Assembly (NCBI GenBank): GCA_029962745.1
Contig: CM057169.1
Span: 23,390,510 to 23,454,509, forward strand
Origin: Echinometra lucunter
Taxonomy: Eukaryota; Echinodermata; Echinoidea; Camarodonta; Echinometridae
Direction of reading: 5' to 3'
Length of the DNA stretch: 64,000 nucleotides
Part shown: piece after piece, positions 24,410-36,906 of the stretch
How the letters are laid out: each line of letters begins with the position of its first letter
Position numbering within the stretch: the first letter of the stretch is position 1
The notes under the pieces: model-generated
What the model was told of the DNA's origin: nothing
The model's input: the letters and a program-made list of their open reading frames with translations, nothing else
Databases searched by the model: none
Position numbers and translations under genes: made by a program

Positions 24410-24410
24410 G
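24345..24410. repeat. (ATA)n microsatellite
   Basis: About 20 uninterrupted AAT units after GGTCAGATAAAT. The sequence immediately upstream (CTGTACCTGTGTTTTTTTTT...GGTCAGATAA) looks like a retroelement 3' end primed into the repeat, but this is weak. Confidence 0.85.
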
Positions 24411-24428
24411 TCCTTTATTTTAACACCA

Positions 24429-24567
24429 GGGGAGCGTTACCTGAAGGATCTTGTCGGTGATTTTCACTGACCAATTTGCTCTCAGCCAATCAGATGCGAG
24501 GATTTTCAGTAGCTTATAACAGTTGTCAGTGAAAATCACTGACAAATCTCTTCATGAAACGCTCCCC
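24429..24567. mobile_element. Short MITE with GGGGAGCGTT ends
   Basis: The left part has GGGGAGCGTT and GGTGATTTTCACTGAC. The right part has GTCAGTGAAAATCACTGACA and AACGCTCCCC in inverted order. The interior includes CCAATCAGATGCGAGGATTT, a CCAATCA word shared with several other small elements in this window. Confidence 0.75.
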
Positions 24568-24784
24568 AGACTTCGAAATTATTCCAAAAAGTTTCATTAT
24601 CTTTAATCCTTTCACAGTTTTCATCACGTATGTCAATCTTGATCTAAATTATTATGTCACTTACTTGAGAATGATATACGAAAACAAGAAATGTTACATT
24701 TTGTTAAATGAAGATAATCCCAACAATATTTGCGATGAGGTGATAATCGCTTTAGCGCTGACAAGCGAGAAACTCTAAAATAGT

Positions 24785-24960
24785 TACCCCCTTTTTTTTT
24801 TTTTTTTTTTTGGGGGGGGGGGGTTTTCTCTCCTTCCATGGAAGTTGTGTTGTTTTTACCCTGGGTCTCATTCTCCTATGTATTGTCACATATTACGGGT
24901 ATTTTACGGGGGGGGGGGGGGGGAGAAGGGGGGGGGGGGGAGAGAGAAGAAAGACTGAAA
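24785..24960. repeat. Poly-T and poly-G tracts
   Basis: A T run near 24790-24810 followed by G runs, then a second pair of G runs at 24908-24940 ending in GAGAGAGAAG. This is simple sequence of low assembly reliability. Confidence 0.8.
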
Positions 24961-25109
24961 GCTGCATGATCAAGAAGGCTTATTAGCAGCACTGTTTACG
25001 CCTTTTCTGACCTTCGATAACTATGATAACGTATTGGCGATCTACCTCATACTCAGACAATATCAATTTATCTCAACAACATACGATTAATTTCATCACT
25101 TTGAGGAAC

Positions 25110-26043
25110 TGAACTGTCAAGACTTTTACAATTATCGATATTTTGGACAAGATAATCAAAGAGAAATAGATAATGCAAATTAAATCACTTTACCCTAATA
25201 CTTGCTCTGACGTTTATTTTGACATGATCGTAACCGTGATAACCAACATGACATCTATCTGTTGTGAAGGAAGATAAGGTCACTATTTACATTGGATGTA
25301 TTTTTGGTCAAGTGGTTATTTTTATCCCCAGAAATGAAGATAATCCCAACAATATTTGCGATCAGGTGATAATCGCTTTAGCCGCTGATAAGCGAGTAAC
25401 TTTAAAATAGGTTACCTCAAGCGAATGGCCTCTATATAAATACACCCATCGAAGATGATTTTCCTCCCAATCATCAGGAAACCTTAGTTTTTCCGTTTCT
25501 CTTTCATTTTTGGAGTGAGAACCCAAAAGTTGGCGCATTTTCATCACTTCTTGAAGATATCTACACTTCCCTTGATTTTTGACGAATGGATATGAACTTT
25601 GATGATTGCCAGAACCCATGCTTCGAGTCTGGTAGAATTTGGATGCTGTCACTTTGAGAGCTCTTGTAGTTTAAAGTATAAACATCACGAGAATATATAC
25701 CTTTTCTATCGTTCATCAGCGACAAGAACAACGAAAACATTTTCACTGGGAATTCAGAGAGGCTGAAAAAGGGTCTTTTAAACAAAGATCTTTTTAAAAA
25801 AAAATTAGAGAAACAATATTTTTTATCAAGTTCATCTCTTATTCTAGCCAATGATATAATCCAAAAGTCGACGTAATTTCAAAAGACAATTGAAAGATCA
25901 GGATGAAGAATCTTAGTATGGGTGCAGTGGTACTAGGAGCGGTCTTTGTGGGGTATCTCTTCCATACCCCTATACCAGCTGATTTGGCGTCTCCTTGGTG
26001 CTTCAGGTGTCTGGTGGCTGGTCTCAAGGCTGGAGATATTTTG
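25110..26043. repeat. First copy of the AADAC upstream/exon 1 segment, left of the N gap
   Basis: From about 25140 (TTTTGGACAAGATAATCAAA) through AADAC exon 1, this segment recurs almost base for base at 26552-27450 on the other side of the N gap. The second copy differs mostly by scattered single-base gains and losses rather than substitutions. That pattern suggests that the same locus was assembled twice around the gap. Confidence 0.85.
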
Positions 26044-27992
26044 GTAAGTGANNNNNNNNNNNNNNNNNNNNNNNNNNNNNNNNNNNNNNNNNNNNNNNNN
26101 NNNNNNNNNNNNNNNNNNNNNNNNNNNNNNNNNNNNNNNNNNNNNNNNNNNNNNNNNNNNNNNNNNNNNNNNNNNNNNNNNNNNNNNNNNNNNNNNNNNN
26201 NNNNNNNNNNNNNNNNNNNNNNNNNNNNNNNNNNNNNNNNNNNNNNNNNNNNNNNNNNNNNNNNNNNNNNNNNNNNNNNNNNNNNNNNNNNNNNNNNNNN
26301 NNNNNNNNNNNNNNNNNNNNNNNNNNNNNNNNNNNNNNNNNNNNNNNNNNNNNNNNNNNNNNNNNNNNNNNNNNNNNNNNNNNNNNNNNNNNNNNNNNNN
26401 NNNNNNNNNNNNNNNNNNNNNNNNNNNNNNNNNNNNNNNNNNNNNNNNNNNNNNNNNNNNNNNNNNNNNNNNNNNNNNNNNNNNNNNNNNNNNNNNNNNN
26501 NNNNNNNNNNNNNNNNNNNNNNNNNNNNNNNNNNNNNNNNNNNNNNNNNNNTTTTGGACAAGATAATCAAAGAGAAATAGATAATGCAAATTAATATCAC
26601 TTTACCCTAATACTTGCTCTGACGTTTATTTGACATGATCGTAACCGTATAACCAACATGACATATCTCTGTGTGAAGGAAGACTAAGGTCACTATTACA
26701 TTGGATGTATTTTTGGTCAAGTGGTTATTTTTATCCCCAGAAATGAAGATAATTCCCAACATATTTGCGATCAGGTGATAATCGCTTAGCCGCTGATAAG
26801 CGAGTTAACTCTTAAAATAGGTTACCTCAAGCGAATGGCTCTATATAAATACACCCATCGAAGATGATTTTTCCTCCCAATCATCAGGAAACCTTATTTT
26901 TCCGTTTCTCTTTCATTTTTTGGAGTGAGAACCAAAAGTTGGCGCATTTTCATCACTTCTTGAAGATATCTACACTTCCCTTGATTTTTGACGAATGGAT
27001 ATGAACTTTGATGATTGCCAGAACCCCATGCTTCGAGTCTGGTGAATTTGGATGCTGTCACTTTGAGAGCTCTAGTAGTTTTAAAGTATAAACATCACGA
27101 GAATATATATCTTTTCTATCGTTCATCAGCGACAAGAACAACGAAAACAGTTTTCACTGGGAATTCAGAGAGGCTGAAAAACGGGTCTTTAACAAAGATC
27201 TTTTTAAAAAAAAATATTAGAGAAACATATTTTTCATCAAGTCATCTCTTATTCTAGCCAATGATAATCCAAAGCGACGTAATTTCAAAGAACAATTGAA
27301 AGATCAGGATGAAGAATCTTAGTATGGGTGCAGTGGTACTAGGAGCGGTCTTTGTGGGGTATCTCTTCCATACCCCTATACCCAGCTGATTTGGCGTCTC
27401 CTTGGTGCTTCAGGTGTCTGGTGGCTGGTCTCAAGGCTGGAGATATTTTGGTAAGTGATATGATGATGATGACGATGATGACGACGATGATGATGATGAT
27501 GTTGCTGATGATGATGACTGATTATGATGATGATATTGATGATGATGATGAGATGATGATGATGATGATGATGATGCTGATGATGATGATGATGGTGATA
27601 ATGATGAAATTAATTACACGGTACACGTGAAACCAAATTATTTTGTGCCACGTCCTATAAATATGGTAAACACGTTAAGGCATCTAGAAATACTTTTTCA
27701 CATAAGAAACTATCATGAAAATTTCGCTCTATTAAACATTTACGATTATTTTCATGGGGAAATCTGTCTCCAAAAGTAAGGATGGATACATATGAAAATT
27801 TCTAACAGAGACAAAATAATAACAACGGACACTAATCAATCGGCCGTCCCTTTGTGTCCCCATTTTGCTCCCATGGATTTCTGTCCATGACCATGATGAC
27901 TGGCATGTAGACGGCGGGATCTTACGGGCACCAGCAGTATTCTTGGCCTAGTCAAAATTGACACAATTTCCAGCGAAAATGACAAGAATTCT

Positions 27993-28028
<36 letters not shown>

Positions 28029-31000
28029 ACTAGAATTCTAGTATCTTCACTAGTATTGCGTTAATTTGTACTAGAACAGTACTTGTCAGTTAGATATGAC
28101 TAGTCAAGATCTTATTTCATTTTCTTTCATGTTTGTTCATGTTTATAATCACAAAGCATTATGCAGCAAAGGCATTTAGGAGCTCTTGCAGCGCAGTGGA
28201 ATACATGCATATTCACACAGTTCTTGCGCTCAATAAATGATTTATTATTATTATTATCATTACCATTATTATTATCATTATTATTATTATTATTATTATT
28301 ATTTTCATTATTATTATTATCATTTACCATTATTATTATCATTATTATCATTATGATTATTATTATTAGTTTACATTATTATTATTATTATCATCATCAT
28401 TATTATTATTATCATTATGATTATTATTATTGTTTATATTACCATATTATTATCATTATTATCATTATTATTATTATTATTATCATCATTATTATATGAT
28501 TATTATTATATTATTATTATTATATTATTATTATTATTATGATTATTATTATTATTATTAGCATTATTATTTATATTGTGACTTTGATCCTTCGAATTGT
28601 CAATAAAATTTTGATGTCTATCTACTTAATCCTTTCTCTAGACTGCGTTGACACTTTACCTCCAACCATCTGACCCTAACCTTCATGTCCGAACTTTGCG
28701 AACCATCGTAGAGCTAGGACTACCTGAACCCGATGTACAGGCCCTAGGTCGAACGTCACTGCGAGGTATGCGTACTTCGATGGTGTTCGTGTTCTCATCT
28801 ACGAGCCTGTTCACCGATCTCTGACACACCCATTCCAGCCTTGGTCTATTCCACGGGGGTGGCTATGCTTTGGGCAGTGCGAGTAAGTCAATGTCTGTCA
28901 GTAGACATGAATAATTTCATGCAGGAAATCTACCTGTTGCTCTTCTTGTCTTTGCAATAATCTGATAATAGAAAACATAGGCCTAATGTAACATGTGTAA
29001 GGGAATTGTGTAAGCTCATCCCATTTAAAAATAATTCTTGCTAAACAATATAACACCTGCTCAATCTGTTGTCATTATTGAATGACAACTTTGTAACGCA
29101 AGTTGGAAAATACGAGGAAAGAATCACACAGAATCCTTTTGGTTTTAATAAATCATAACTCCATTACTGTGATTTTTTTTTATGATGTTGTTCTTCTATC
29201 ACCCTCTTTCCAACCCTCTCTACTCACATCTTTCTCTATCCGTAGATTGTTAAAATCCCCTTTATAAAATCAAGTATACCAGTGTAATGTATCCCCGAAT
29301 CCTCCAAGTATTGTTATCTAATTTTCTAATTAACTAATGTATATATTTTTTCTTGACAGAACTTGTAGGTGCGCTAACTAAACATCTAGCCGAGAGACTG
29401 AACATGGTTCTCGTGTCAGTTGAGTGAGTAGATAATGCATTTTTGTGTATGAGAAACAGTACATTCACCACTCTATTCAAGAGCAGTATAAATACAAAAG
29501 GGAAAAATTAAGGAATAATCCTGAGTCAAAGAGAGCCCGTATAGGGAGCCGGGATTACCCTCAGTCTAAAAAAACTGAGGGCTGTATAAAAAAAGTGGTC
29601 AGAGAGATTTTTTAAAAATGCATTTAAAACAACAACAACAAAATGATGATAACAATAATAGATTATTTATTTAGCGCATAATAACTTGAAAAGTTCTCTA
29701 TGCCTTTTACAATTATGTCAAATATGTACAACATCATCAATATCAAGGTAACTAAGCATAATTATAACAAAAAAAATAATCAGGGGGAAAATAAACAATT
29801 TATTACAATAATTTCACCACATTACAATTATCTAGTCTGTATTACAAAACTGACAAACAGACACCCACACATGGAAATCAAGTCCCAACTAACACATAGG
29901 CAATGCACATCAGACACCGAGGAAACCCTTGAAAACAAATAATTCATAATAGTTTATGAAATAATTTGTGTTTAAGGTTAATTTAGCCGTGCGAAAAAGA
30001 CGATGCAAGGATCTAAGAAACCCTTGAAAACAAATAATTCATAATGATTTGAGAAATAATTTGTGTTTAAGGTTAATTTAGCCGTGCGCAAAAAGACGAT
30101 ACAAGGATCTATGTCCCCTCAGCGACTGATCCCCGCTGGGTCATTTTTCCTCTTCGCCTTATTAAAGTGTGTGTACATAATAATATTATATTGCCATCAT
30201 CATGGCCATGGTACATTGCCATCTTCGTCCATATCTGTTGTATTACGGAACTTCTCACCGAAGCTCCTCGGTTGAATACACAGATCCGGATCGCCGGTTA
30301 GTCAAGAGCGACGATTGGTTAATAAACTGCTTAAACATGCACCACCAAAATAACGGTTTACTTGCATTTATCCCATAATCAGGGTCATGATGCAGATATA
30401 TTTTGATTTCAGACCAACGGATTTACAAGGAAACGCTGAGGAAAGTAGGAAACACATAAACAAAATTAATAATCTCTGAAAATTGGGACTCAATTCTCTA
30501 ATCTGGCATTTTCATTCACACCTTTTGTGTATTCCTCAGCAACTTTCATGAAAATGGATGTGATAAAATGAATATTTCATAACACCTGACGCCAACGTTG
30601 GTAGGATTCCCCTTACCCTTTGCACATGACGTCATAATATTCACGGTGACCATGCAAATTTATTTCAACGTCAACGTACAGACCTGCCCTTTGGACCTGC
30701 CCACACTGTGGCGCGTTTCCGTTGCCCGCGCTGTGATAGGCATGCAATATGGAATAGGGTAAGTGTAGGGAATACGAGACCGTAGGTAATACGAGACCAC
30801 CACAGGCGGAACGCAACACACAGAAAAGTCGTCTTATTTTTGAAGTTCAGTCTGTGAACGGGTCAAGTGATCGAAAAACAAATGTTGATGCAAATGATTG
30901 TAAAATCATGAAAATGTCGTATTGATTATTTAAATAATGATTTTGCAAAACTGCAAAAGTTACATAGGCCTATCAAACGATAGGGAAATCCATGCTGAAT

Positions 31001-34000
31001 ATGACGAGATTTAAATTAGCCACATATTTTAGTTTCTAACTTCACAAGATTCCATAATGTAAACCAATGTATTTTCTCGCTGAAGTTACTCGCAAAATCT
31101 CGAACGAAAACGCTACGTTGCCAGGTCCGAGACCGTACGATAAATTTAGTGCATATAGCTCATTACGTGCGGCGTTGCGGTCTGACAGCATAAAAAGTGT
31201 CCTGTCTGCCCAGGCTTTGGATAAAAAAAAATTGTTATAGCGCCATTTATCATCACCGTTACCATTTCTGCTTACATACAACGTAGACATTGGGTCAACA
31301 AGTCCAAATTCTCCGAAAAATGTCACCAAATATGCCAAGATAAGAATTTGTCATGGTCAAAATTTTCTTAGATATAAATAATGGGTTTTCAAGGAATGTA
31401 GTGGTGTATTATAATAATAAAGAGGGGTGCTGTAAAATGGTGTTAATAACAATATCATGAAGTTGGTTAACTACTGCGTAGGTCAGTTGGCCATTGTGCA
31501 CAGTGTAGAGTACATAATAGTGAACATCAATAAGGACATCCAGTCAATAATGTGTATAGGTAATACGAGACCACCAATGTGGCGGCTATTGTCATGCATG
31601 ATTACTCTGTGTACTGTGCATTGATAAATCGTTTAAGCTTACTGTCATGGATTTTTATGTTTTGAAAACTAGCAAAATTATTAAATTATATTCAGAATAT
31701 TGGCAATAAAGAAAATTCCTGCTAATCAAGTGATATTTTGGTGCAGGTTGAAAACGCTTTTAGAGTACTTATAATTGTTTCCTCTGGATGACCTGGAAAA
31801 CTTCTCTCAATTAATTATTTGTTTGTTTTTTAAGGAATTTTTGACTAGTATAAGAACAAAACAAAAAATGATATTCAGGCAAATCCTTTAATGGTTAATG
31901 ATGTGTAAAATTTGTATTAAATTCAACAAATTCAAATTTGCATGAAGAAAATGTGCACTTTTTTGCACTGCATTAATTCTCAAGTTTGGTTGGATGTTTT
32001 TAAGATGTTTTAATGTCATTTTACATTTTCCTTTCTTTCTGTAACTTTTAGAATTATAATTATGATTGTAATTACCAATTTTCAGTACTGATGTACTAAA
32101 AATCATCAACAACAAAATGCTAAGTGCCGGAGACAAAAGTACCGGCAACATGATGGTGTGAATGCCATGGCATTGAATGCCATGAATGGTAATCAATTTT
32201 CTCTCATTATAAATATTATTTAGGTTTTTGGTTAAAATTTCAACAGATTTTGACTTTGATGAAACCCAAACATACTTTAAGAGAAACACTTCTTTATTGG
32301 CATTTGTATTTCCAATAAAAATGTATTTTACTCAACAACTCCCTGAGATTTAGGTTAAAAATGAAGCGGTCTCGTATTACCTTCACGGGTAGGCAATAAG
32401 AGACCATTTACCTCTGACGTCATTAAGCCTATTATCTAATTAAGTAAACAAATTTTAGTCATTATTATGGTACCTAGATAAACAAGACAAGTTACTGAAA
32501 ACGTTGGTAAAACTTATTCGTGCGTGTCTGTATCCATGTTTATGCTAATAATTATGCAATTGAGCTTAAGGGTCTCGTATTCCCTACAGTTACCCTACCG
32601 TTGACACGGTATATATGGAAGGCCAGTGGTTGTGTTGAGTCAATTAAGGCAATTCCTTGGTTGAGCATAAGTTGTAGCGGTATTAGTTGTCGTTATTATA
32701 GCTGAAAGATGATGGTTGAGTAATGATATTATGATAATTCTAATGTGTAAATTTTGAACAAAACCCCCATCCCGAGTCATTAGTTATCAGTATGGGCATC
32801 GATCGGGGGGGGGGGGGTGCAGGGTGAGAAGAGACACAAAAACAATGGCGAGGGCCTTTTCCTCCTTTTTTGACAATATAAGAGATACCAGAAAAAGCCG
32901 AGGATCACTTTTTGTTTGTTGGCGAATTTGGGGGATGAAAGGAGACACCCGTCGAAAAATATCCGTGTGTTTCCCCAAATATATAACGGATTGACGCCCC
33001 TGATAGTGAAGGAGTGTGGGTCCAGGAATTGAGAGGGCTTTTCCTTCCTTTTCTTCTTTTAGAACATGGAGAAATAGGAAAGTTCAGCGGCTATACAAAA
33101 TTTTGTAAACGGGGTTGTCCCTATAATTATGGCAAGAAAATTTTTTAAAAGCCAAATGTGAAACAGAGAAGAAAAGAAAAAGAAACATGAGTCTTACAGG
33201 ATTTTGAGTTATCAGTCACAACAGGCATGACAGGCAAGAACTTTGTCAGACTTTCGGATTGTTAATGAGAAAAGAATCTTAACCGGGCTCGCCTTTGACG
33301 TATAATATCACATTGTGATATGGGCCATACAAAACAGTTTTTTGTTACTGTTACACTAACGTCTGATTAGAATGTTTATGATTAACAGGTAATCATGATT
33401 GATTTAACAAAATTAACCATCCTCCTTTTTTCTCTCTCCATACAGATACCGCCTTGCTCCTGAGCACCCTCTTCCTGCCGGCCCACATGATGGCATCACA
33501 GCAACTAAATATCTCCTCCAGCATGCCAACGAATTCAACATCGACCCACATCGCGTCGTCGTGGCCGGAGATAGCGCTGGGGGTCATCTCACAGCCGTGG
33601 TCGCTCAGCAGATCCACGACGATATTAGCTTACCCGATCTCAAACTCCAAGTTCATTTCTACCCATGGCTCCAAGCAATGGACTTCCATACTCCCTCTTA
33701 TCAGCTCTATGACCACACCTATGGAGATCTTGGTCTGTCTCGGAGTAAGGTGATTGGTTTTGTGGCTTATAACCTCGTCCAGAGACTCGATGCTGACTTC
33801 GATAGAAAGGTGATGAGAAATAGGCATCTAAGCGCCGAATTCAAAAGATCGCATCGCTTTCAAAGGGTGTTCAATCACGATATCATTCACGAAAAACTTG
33901 CAAATGTATCCTTTATGCATCAAATGACCGATACTGAGGCATCGTATCCAGTTAACTCTCTCCTCGATTCGCTTCCCAAACCGAATATGGTTTCATTATT

Positions 34001-34400
34001 TTCAACATCTACATCATCTTTCTTATCGTCGTTGATGCTAATTCCGACCCCCTATCCTGCCGAATATTTTACCTACGAACCCCAAGAGGCATTCGAACCT
34101 GGTAATGAAACCTTCTGGTCCGAGATCCAGGAATGTTTCCTCGAAACCACGATGTCTCCTCTGATTCGAGAGGATATGCGAGGTCTTCCAAAAGCTTTCA
34201 TTGCTACGGCAGACCAGGACATACTAAGAGATGATGGAATCTTCTACGCACATGCGCTTGAGCAGGGGGGTGTGGCAGTCACGTGGAGGAACTATAAAGG
34301 GGCGTGGCATGGTATAGCTGGGATGGGTATCCTTAAAGATATACCGATTGGTGTCGAGATGGTAGAAGATGCTATCTCATTTATACAGGACAATATATGA
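25903..34400 (+). CDS. AADAC: Arylacetamide deacetylase-like serine hydrolase, copy A (exon 2 damaged)
   Basis: AADAC family enzymes are ER-membrane, lumen-facing α/β hydrolases of the hormone-sensitive-lipase type that hydrolyse acyl esters and amides. Exons: 25903-26043 (start, N-terminal anchor MKNLSMGAVVLGAVFVGYLF and then HTPIPADLASPW), 28642-28882, 29360-29423 and 33446-34400. Exon 4 shows YRLAPEHPLPAG, the nucleophile box VVVAGDSAGGH, the acid in DQDILRDDG and the histidine in WHGIAG. The N-terminal part matches the Y-x-P-x-P...PW layout of vertebrate AADAC. Exon 2 in this copy has three small length changes relative to copy B (missing T after 28747, extra CT near 28821, missing T near 28849). 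Their net is zero, but the shifted part contains a stop, so as written the oxyanion-hole exon is broken. This may be sequence error. The part between exons 1 and 2 includes the N gap and a second exon 1. Confidence 0.75.
26052..26551. other. Assembly gap (500 N)
   Basis: A run of 500 N of round length, so its true size is unknown. Open frames crossing it have no meaning. It begins eight bases after the donor of AADAC exon 1 and ends where the duplicated upstream segment restarts. Confidence 0.99.
27309..27450 (+). pseudogene. Second copy of AADAC exon 1 with a 1-base insertion
   Basis: This is the same exon as 25903-26043, one base longer: an extra C in CCTATACCCAGCTG shifts the frame, so codons after HTPIP read S and then stop. 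The donor (TTG|GTAAGT) is kept and leads directly into the intron that reaches exon 2 of copy A. Given the N gap and the scattered indels of the whole segment, a consensus error is as likely as a real pseudo-exon. Confidence 0.75.
27455..27605. repeat. (ATG)n microsatellite in AADAC intron 1
   Basis: An ATG/GAT array with ACG and TTG variants. The related array at 37118-37171 marks the join between units A and B. Confidence 0.9.
28246..28575. repeat. Long TTA/ATT-type microsatellite in AADAC intron 1 (copy A)
   Basis: Several hundred bases of ATT units with ATC, ACC and ATG variants. It follows an AGCGCAGTGGAATACATGCA...CAATAAATGATTTA segment that looks like a retroelement 3' end. The equivalent in unit B is 37800-38130. 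Tyr/Ile/Leu-rich open frames across it are artefacts. Confidence 0.9.
29922..30112. repeat. Tandem duplicate of about 95 bp in AADAC intron 3
   Basis: AAACCCTTGAAAACAAATAA and the following TTCATAAT...AATTTAGCCGTGCG...AAGACGAT.CAAGGATCT occur twice in succession. The same doublet is present in unit B (about 39518-39703), so it predates the duplication of the units. Confidence 0.8.
30755..32597. mobile_element. DNA transposon with TAGGGTAA...GGGAATACGAGACC inverted ends (unit A)
   Basis: The left end TAGGGTAAGTGTAGGGAATA, then CGAGACC, is the inverted form of the right end GGTCTCGTATTCCCTACAGT, then TACCCTA. TAATACGAGACC also recurs inside in both senses (30788, 31561, 32372). No transposase is recognisable. 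In unit B the inner body is present (about 41930-43660) but both terminal repeats are missing, so this is the only complete copy here. Confidence 0.75.
32806..32817. repeat. Poly-G tract in AADAC intron 3 (copy A)
   Basis: Twelve G here. In unit B (43862-43889) the matching tract is about 28 bases with an A interruption. The difference is simple-sequence slippage or assembly. Confidence 0.8.
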
Positions 34401-34523
34401 TTTTAAAAAAACATGTTCGAGGTCAATCCTCAACTCACCACTGTTATCATGGTTATAGCCCTTTCTTTCACCCCAATTCAACGCAACATCCCCGAGGACG
34501 AAGTCGACGACAACGACGACGGC

Positions 34524-34640
34524 GAAGAAGAAGAAGAAGAAGAAGAAGAAGAAGAAGAAGAAGAAGAAGAAGAAAAAGAAGAAAAAGAAGAAGAAAAAAA
34601 GAAAAGAAAAAGAAAAAGAAGGAGGGGAGGAGAAGGAGTT
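34524..34640 (+). repeat. (GAA)n tract downstream of AADAC exon 4, copy A
   Basis: GAA/AAG repeats start about 125 bases after the stop. A 76-residue frame rich in Glu and Lys spans it, but it has no support as a gene. The unit B counterpart is 45594-45705, with a different repeat number. Confidence 0.85.
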
Positions 34641-34865
34641 TAACGAGAAGAAGAGAAGAAAAGAAGAAAGGTTTGTGAATATTGCTTTAAAGCACATCTT
34701 ATGTATCTATGTATAATATAAAAATGTATATTTTCAGCTTGCTGTGTGTATATTAATGCTATATATATTTATGTATAATCATTCGCAGGATCGGCAAGGG
34801 TGTTAAAATATAGAGATTTAAATGTTAAAAACAGTGTAGCTATTTGTAATGATTTGTTATAATTG

Positions 34866-34950
34866 GGGTAATAATAATAATAATACTGTAAGCGCTTTGG
34901 GCAGCTTTTTACTGTTAAAGCTCGTTAAAAGAAACCTGTATTATTATTGT
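34866..34950 (+). mobile_element. Possible SINE or LINE 3' tail (unit A)
   Basis: ACTGTAAGCGCTTTGGGCAG, then TTTTTA...AAGCTCGTTAAAAGAAACCTGTATTATTATT, resembles the conserved 3' tail of LINE-mobilised SINEs in marine animals, which ends in AT-rich short repeats. The head is not recognisable. The unit B copy is at about 45936-46012. Confidence 0.4.
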
Positions 34951-34999
34951 TGTTATTGTTATTATTGTTATTATCATTATTATTATTATTATCATTATA

Positions 35000-35057
<58 letters not shown>

Positions 35058-35091
35058 CATTATTATTATCACTACTACAACAACAACAACA

Positions 35092-35165
<74 letters not shown>

Positions 35166-35185
35166 CATTATTATTATCATTACTG

Positions 35186-35275
<90 letters not shown>

Positions 35276-35331
35276 ATACTGCTACTACTACTCTTACGAC
35301 TACTATTATTATCATCATCGTCGTCATCATC

Positions 35332-35383
<52 letters not shown>

Positions 35384-35390
35384 TATCATT
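34940..35390. repeat. Compound TTA / CTA / TCA microsatellite
   Basis: An array running through ATT, then ACT, then ATT, ACT, and finally ATC units. The unit B copy (46000-46290) is shorter. Homopolymeric-peptide frames here are artefacts. Confidence 0.9.
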
Positions 35391-35522
35391 ATTCAACTTG
35401 TGTTATTGTAAAAAAAAAGAATGTATTTTTAAAGGTTACTATTACTTTTTAAGCACGAGTGAAATTATGAAAACGAGAGAACGACAATTGAATACCACCA
35501 GAGCCAAAGACCTGAAAGGTGT

Positions 35523-35524
35523 GA

Positions 35525-35555
<31 letters not shown>

Positions 35556-35608
35556 GAGAGGGAGAGAAAGAGAGAGGAGAGAGAGAGGGAGAGGGAGAGA
35601 GAGAGAGC
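35523..35608. repeat. GA microsatellite (unit A)
   Basis: A GA/GAGG array. The counterpart in unit B at 46418-46540 is longer. Poly-G runs follow in both units. Confidence 0.9.
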
Positions 35609-36836
35609 AAGGTATATGAAAGTGAGAGGAGAACATGAGAGGGTGGGGGGGGGTCTAAAAAGAAGATGGAAATACTAATCAGTGGGGGGGGGGGGACAGA
35701 AAAGAGGGAAAGAGAATAAAAAGTGAGCGTGGCGTGAAGGAAAGATGAAAGCCTTAGTACATCAATGGATTAAATTTTGTTCGAAAATGAATTAATCTTT
35801 TGTCAAGTGCAATCTTTCTCATCTTGCAAATGTTTTATTATTATCTTTTCAGTTAAAGTGCTGCGTAGTGATATAGAATACATAAAAACTCGGGTAGAAA
35901 TAGTATCATCACAAAGTAAGAAATAGAATTAAAAACATAATATTTTAGGTGTTCATTCCAAATCAAGTCAACCACGCGTCTTGTGATCCAATTACAAACC
36001 GAATTTGTAACAAACTGCAAATAGGAATAAGTGTTTATTACTTTATATACTTCTTATCAGTAGAAATGTTAATATTGTAGAAGTAAGTTCCGGATGATCA
36101 TCATATCAAATAGTAATACAGAATTTGTGAGATATTTTTCAGCCTTCTAACCTTAAAAAAAAGAAAAAAAGATGCCGAATGGATTAAATAATAAAAGTGG
36201 CAAGGCATACGCTGTGGGTGGGGGCAAGGGGAAGCTGGCTCCTCCCATAAATTTTCAAACAGCCCTTGCTTTAGACTCGGATTTTAGATTTTTAAATAAT
36301 TTGATTAATGGCATTTATTTTCTTTGTTGTTAATTGGAAATCCCCCCCAAAAGTCACCCAAAGTTTGCACAAGATCGTTCAATTAATTTCAATTAAGAAA
36401 ATAATGATAATAAAAGAAAAAAACTCCCCGTGTGATAGGGGGATAAAGTGTTTACATTCTGATACACACCCACTCGGTCACTTCGCTCCCTTGCTTGAGT
36501 ATTGAACATAATGAACATATTCTTGCCCCCCGGAAAAAAGTACCTGCGTCTGATCATGAATAGTGGTGATTTGACATTTTCTTAACATGCCGTTTTTCGC
36601 GTTTTTCTGGATTTATCTTGTCAAAAGTGTAGGGTCATAGATGCAAGGTGGCACTCAGGTTTTAGGGTGCGGTCTAATTCAAAACCAAAGGTTGAAACTA
36701 TTTTGTGGTGTTTGGTCCATGGGAAAATGAAGTATGAGATTCCGATATACCAACGAGCCTGTGCATGCTTCGTAGAACCATTAACATTTATTTTAAGTTT
36801 AAGTTTAACCGGGAATGCCAACTCCCTGATCTAGCC

Positions 36837-36881
<45 letters not shown>

Positions 36882-36906
36882 TACATACATACATACATAC
36901 ATGTGA

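Noticed and set aside
25839..26600. Open frames crossing the N gap
   Set aside because: The residues are unknown N-derived X. Only the part before 26043 (AADAC exon 1) is meaningful.
30063..30275. Short frames in AADAC intron 3
   Set aside because: No conserved motif, and they are disrupted by indels in the unit B copy.
34413..34643. Glu/Lys-rich frame after AADAC exon 4 (also 45440-45709)
   Set aside because: It is the translation of a GAA microsatellite whose length differs between the two units. No splice or domain support.
34849..35619. Long 256-residue frame of Tyr/Ile/Thr/Ser runs
   Set aside because: A direct product of TTA, CTA and TCA repeats; not a gene.
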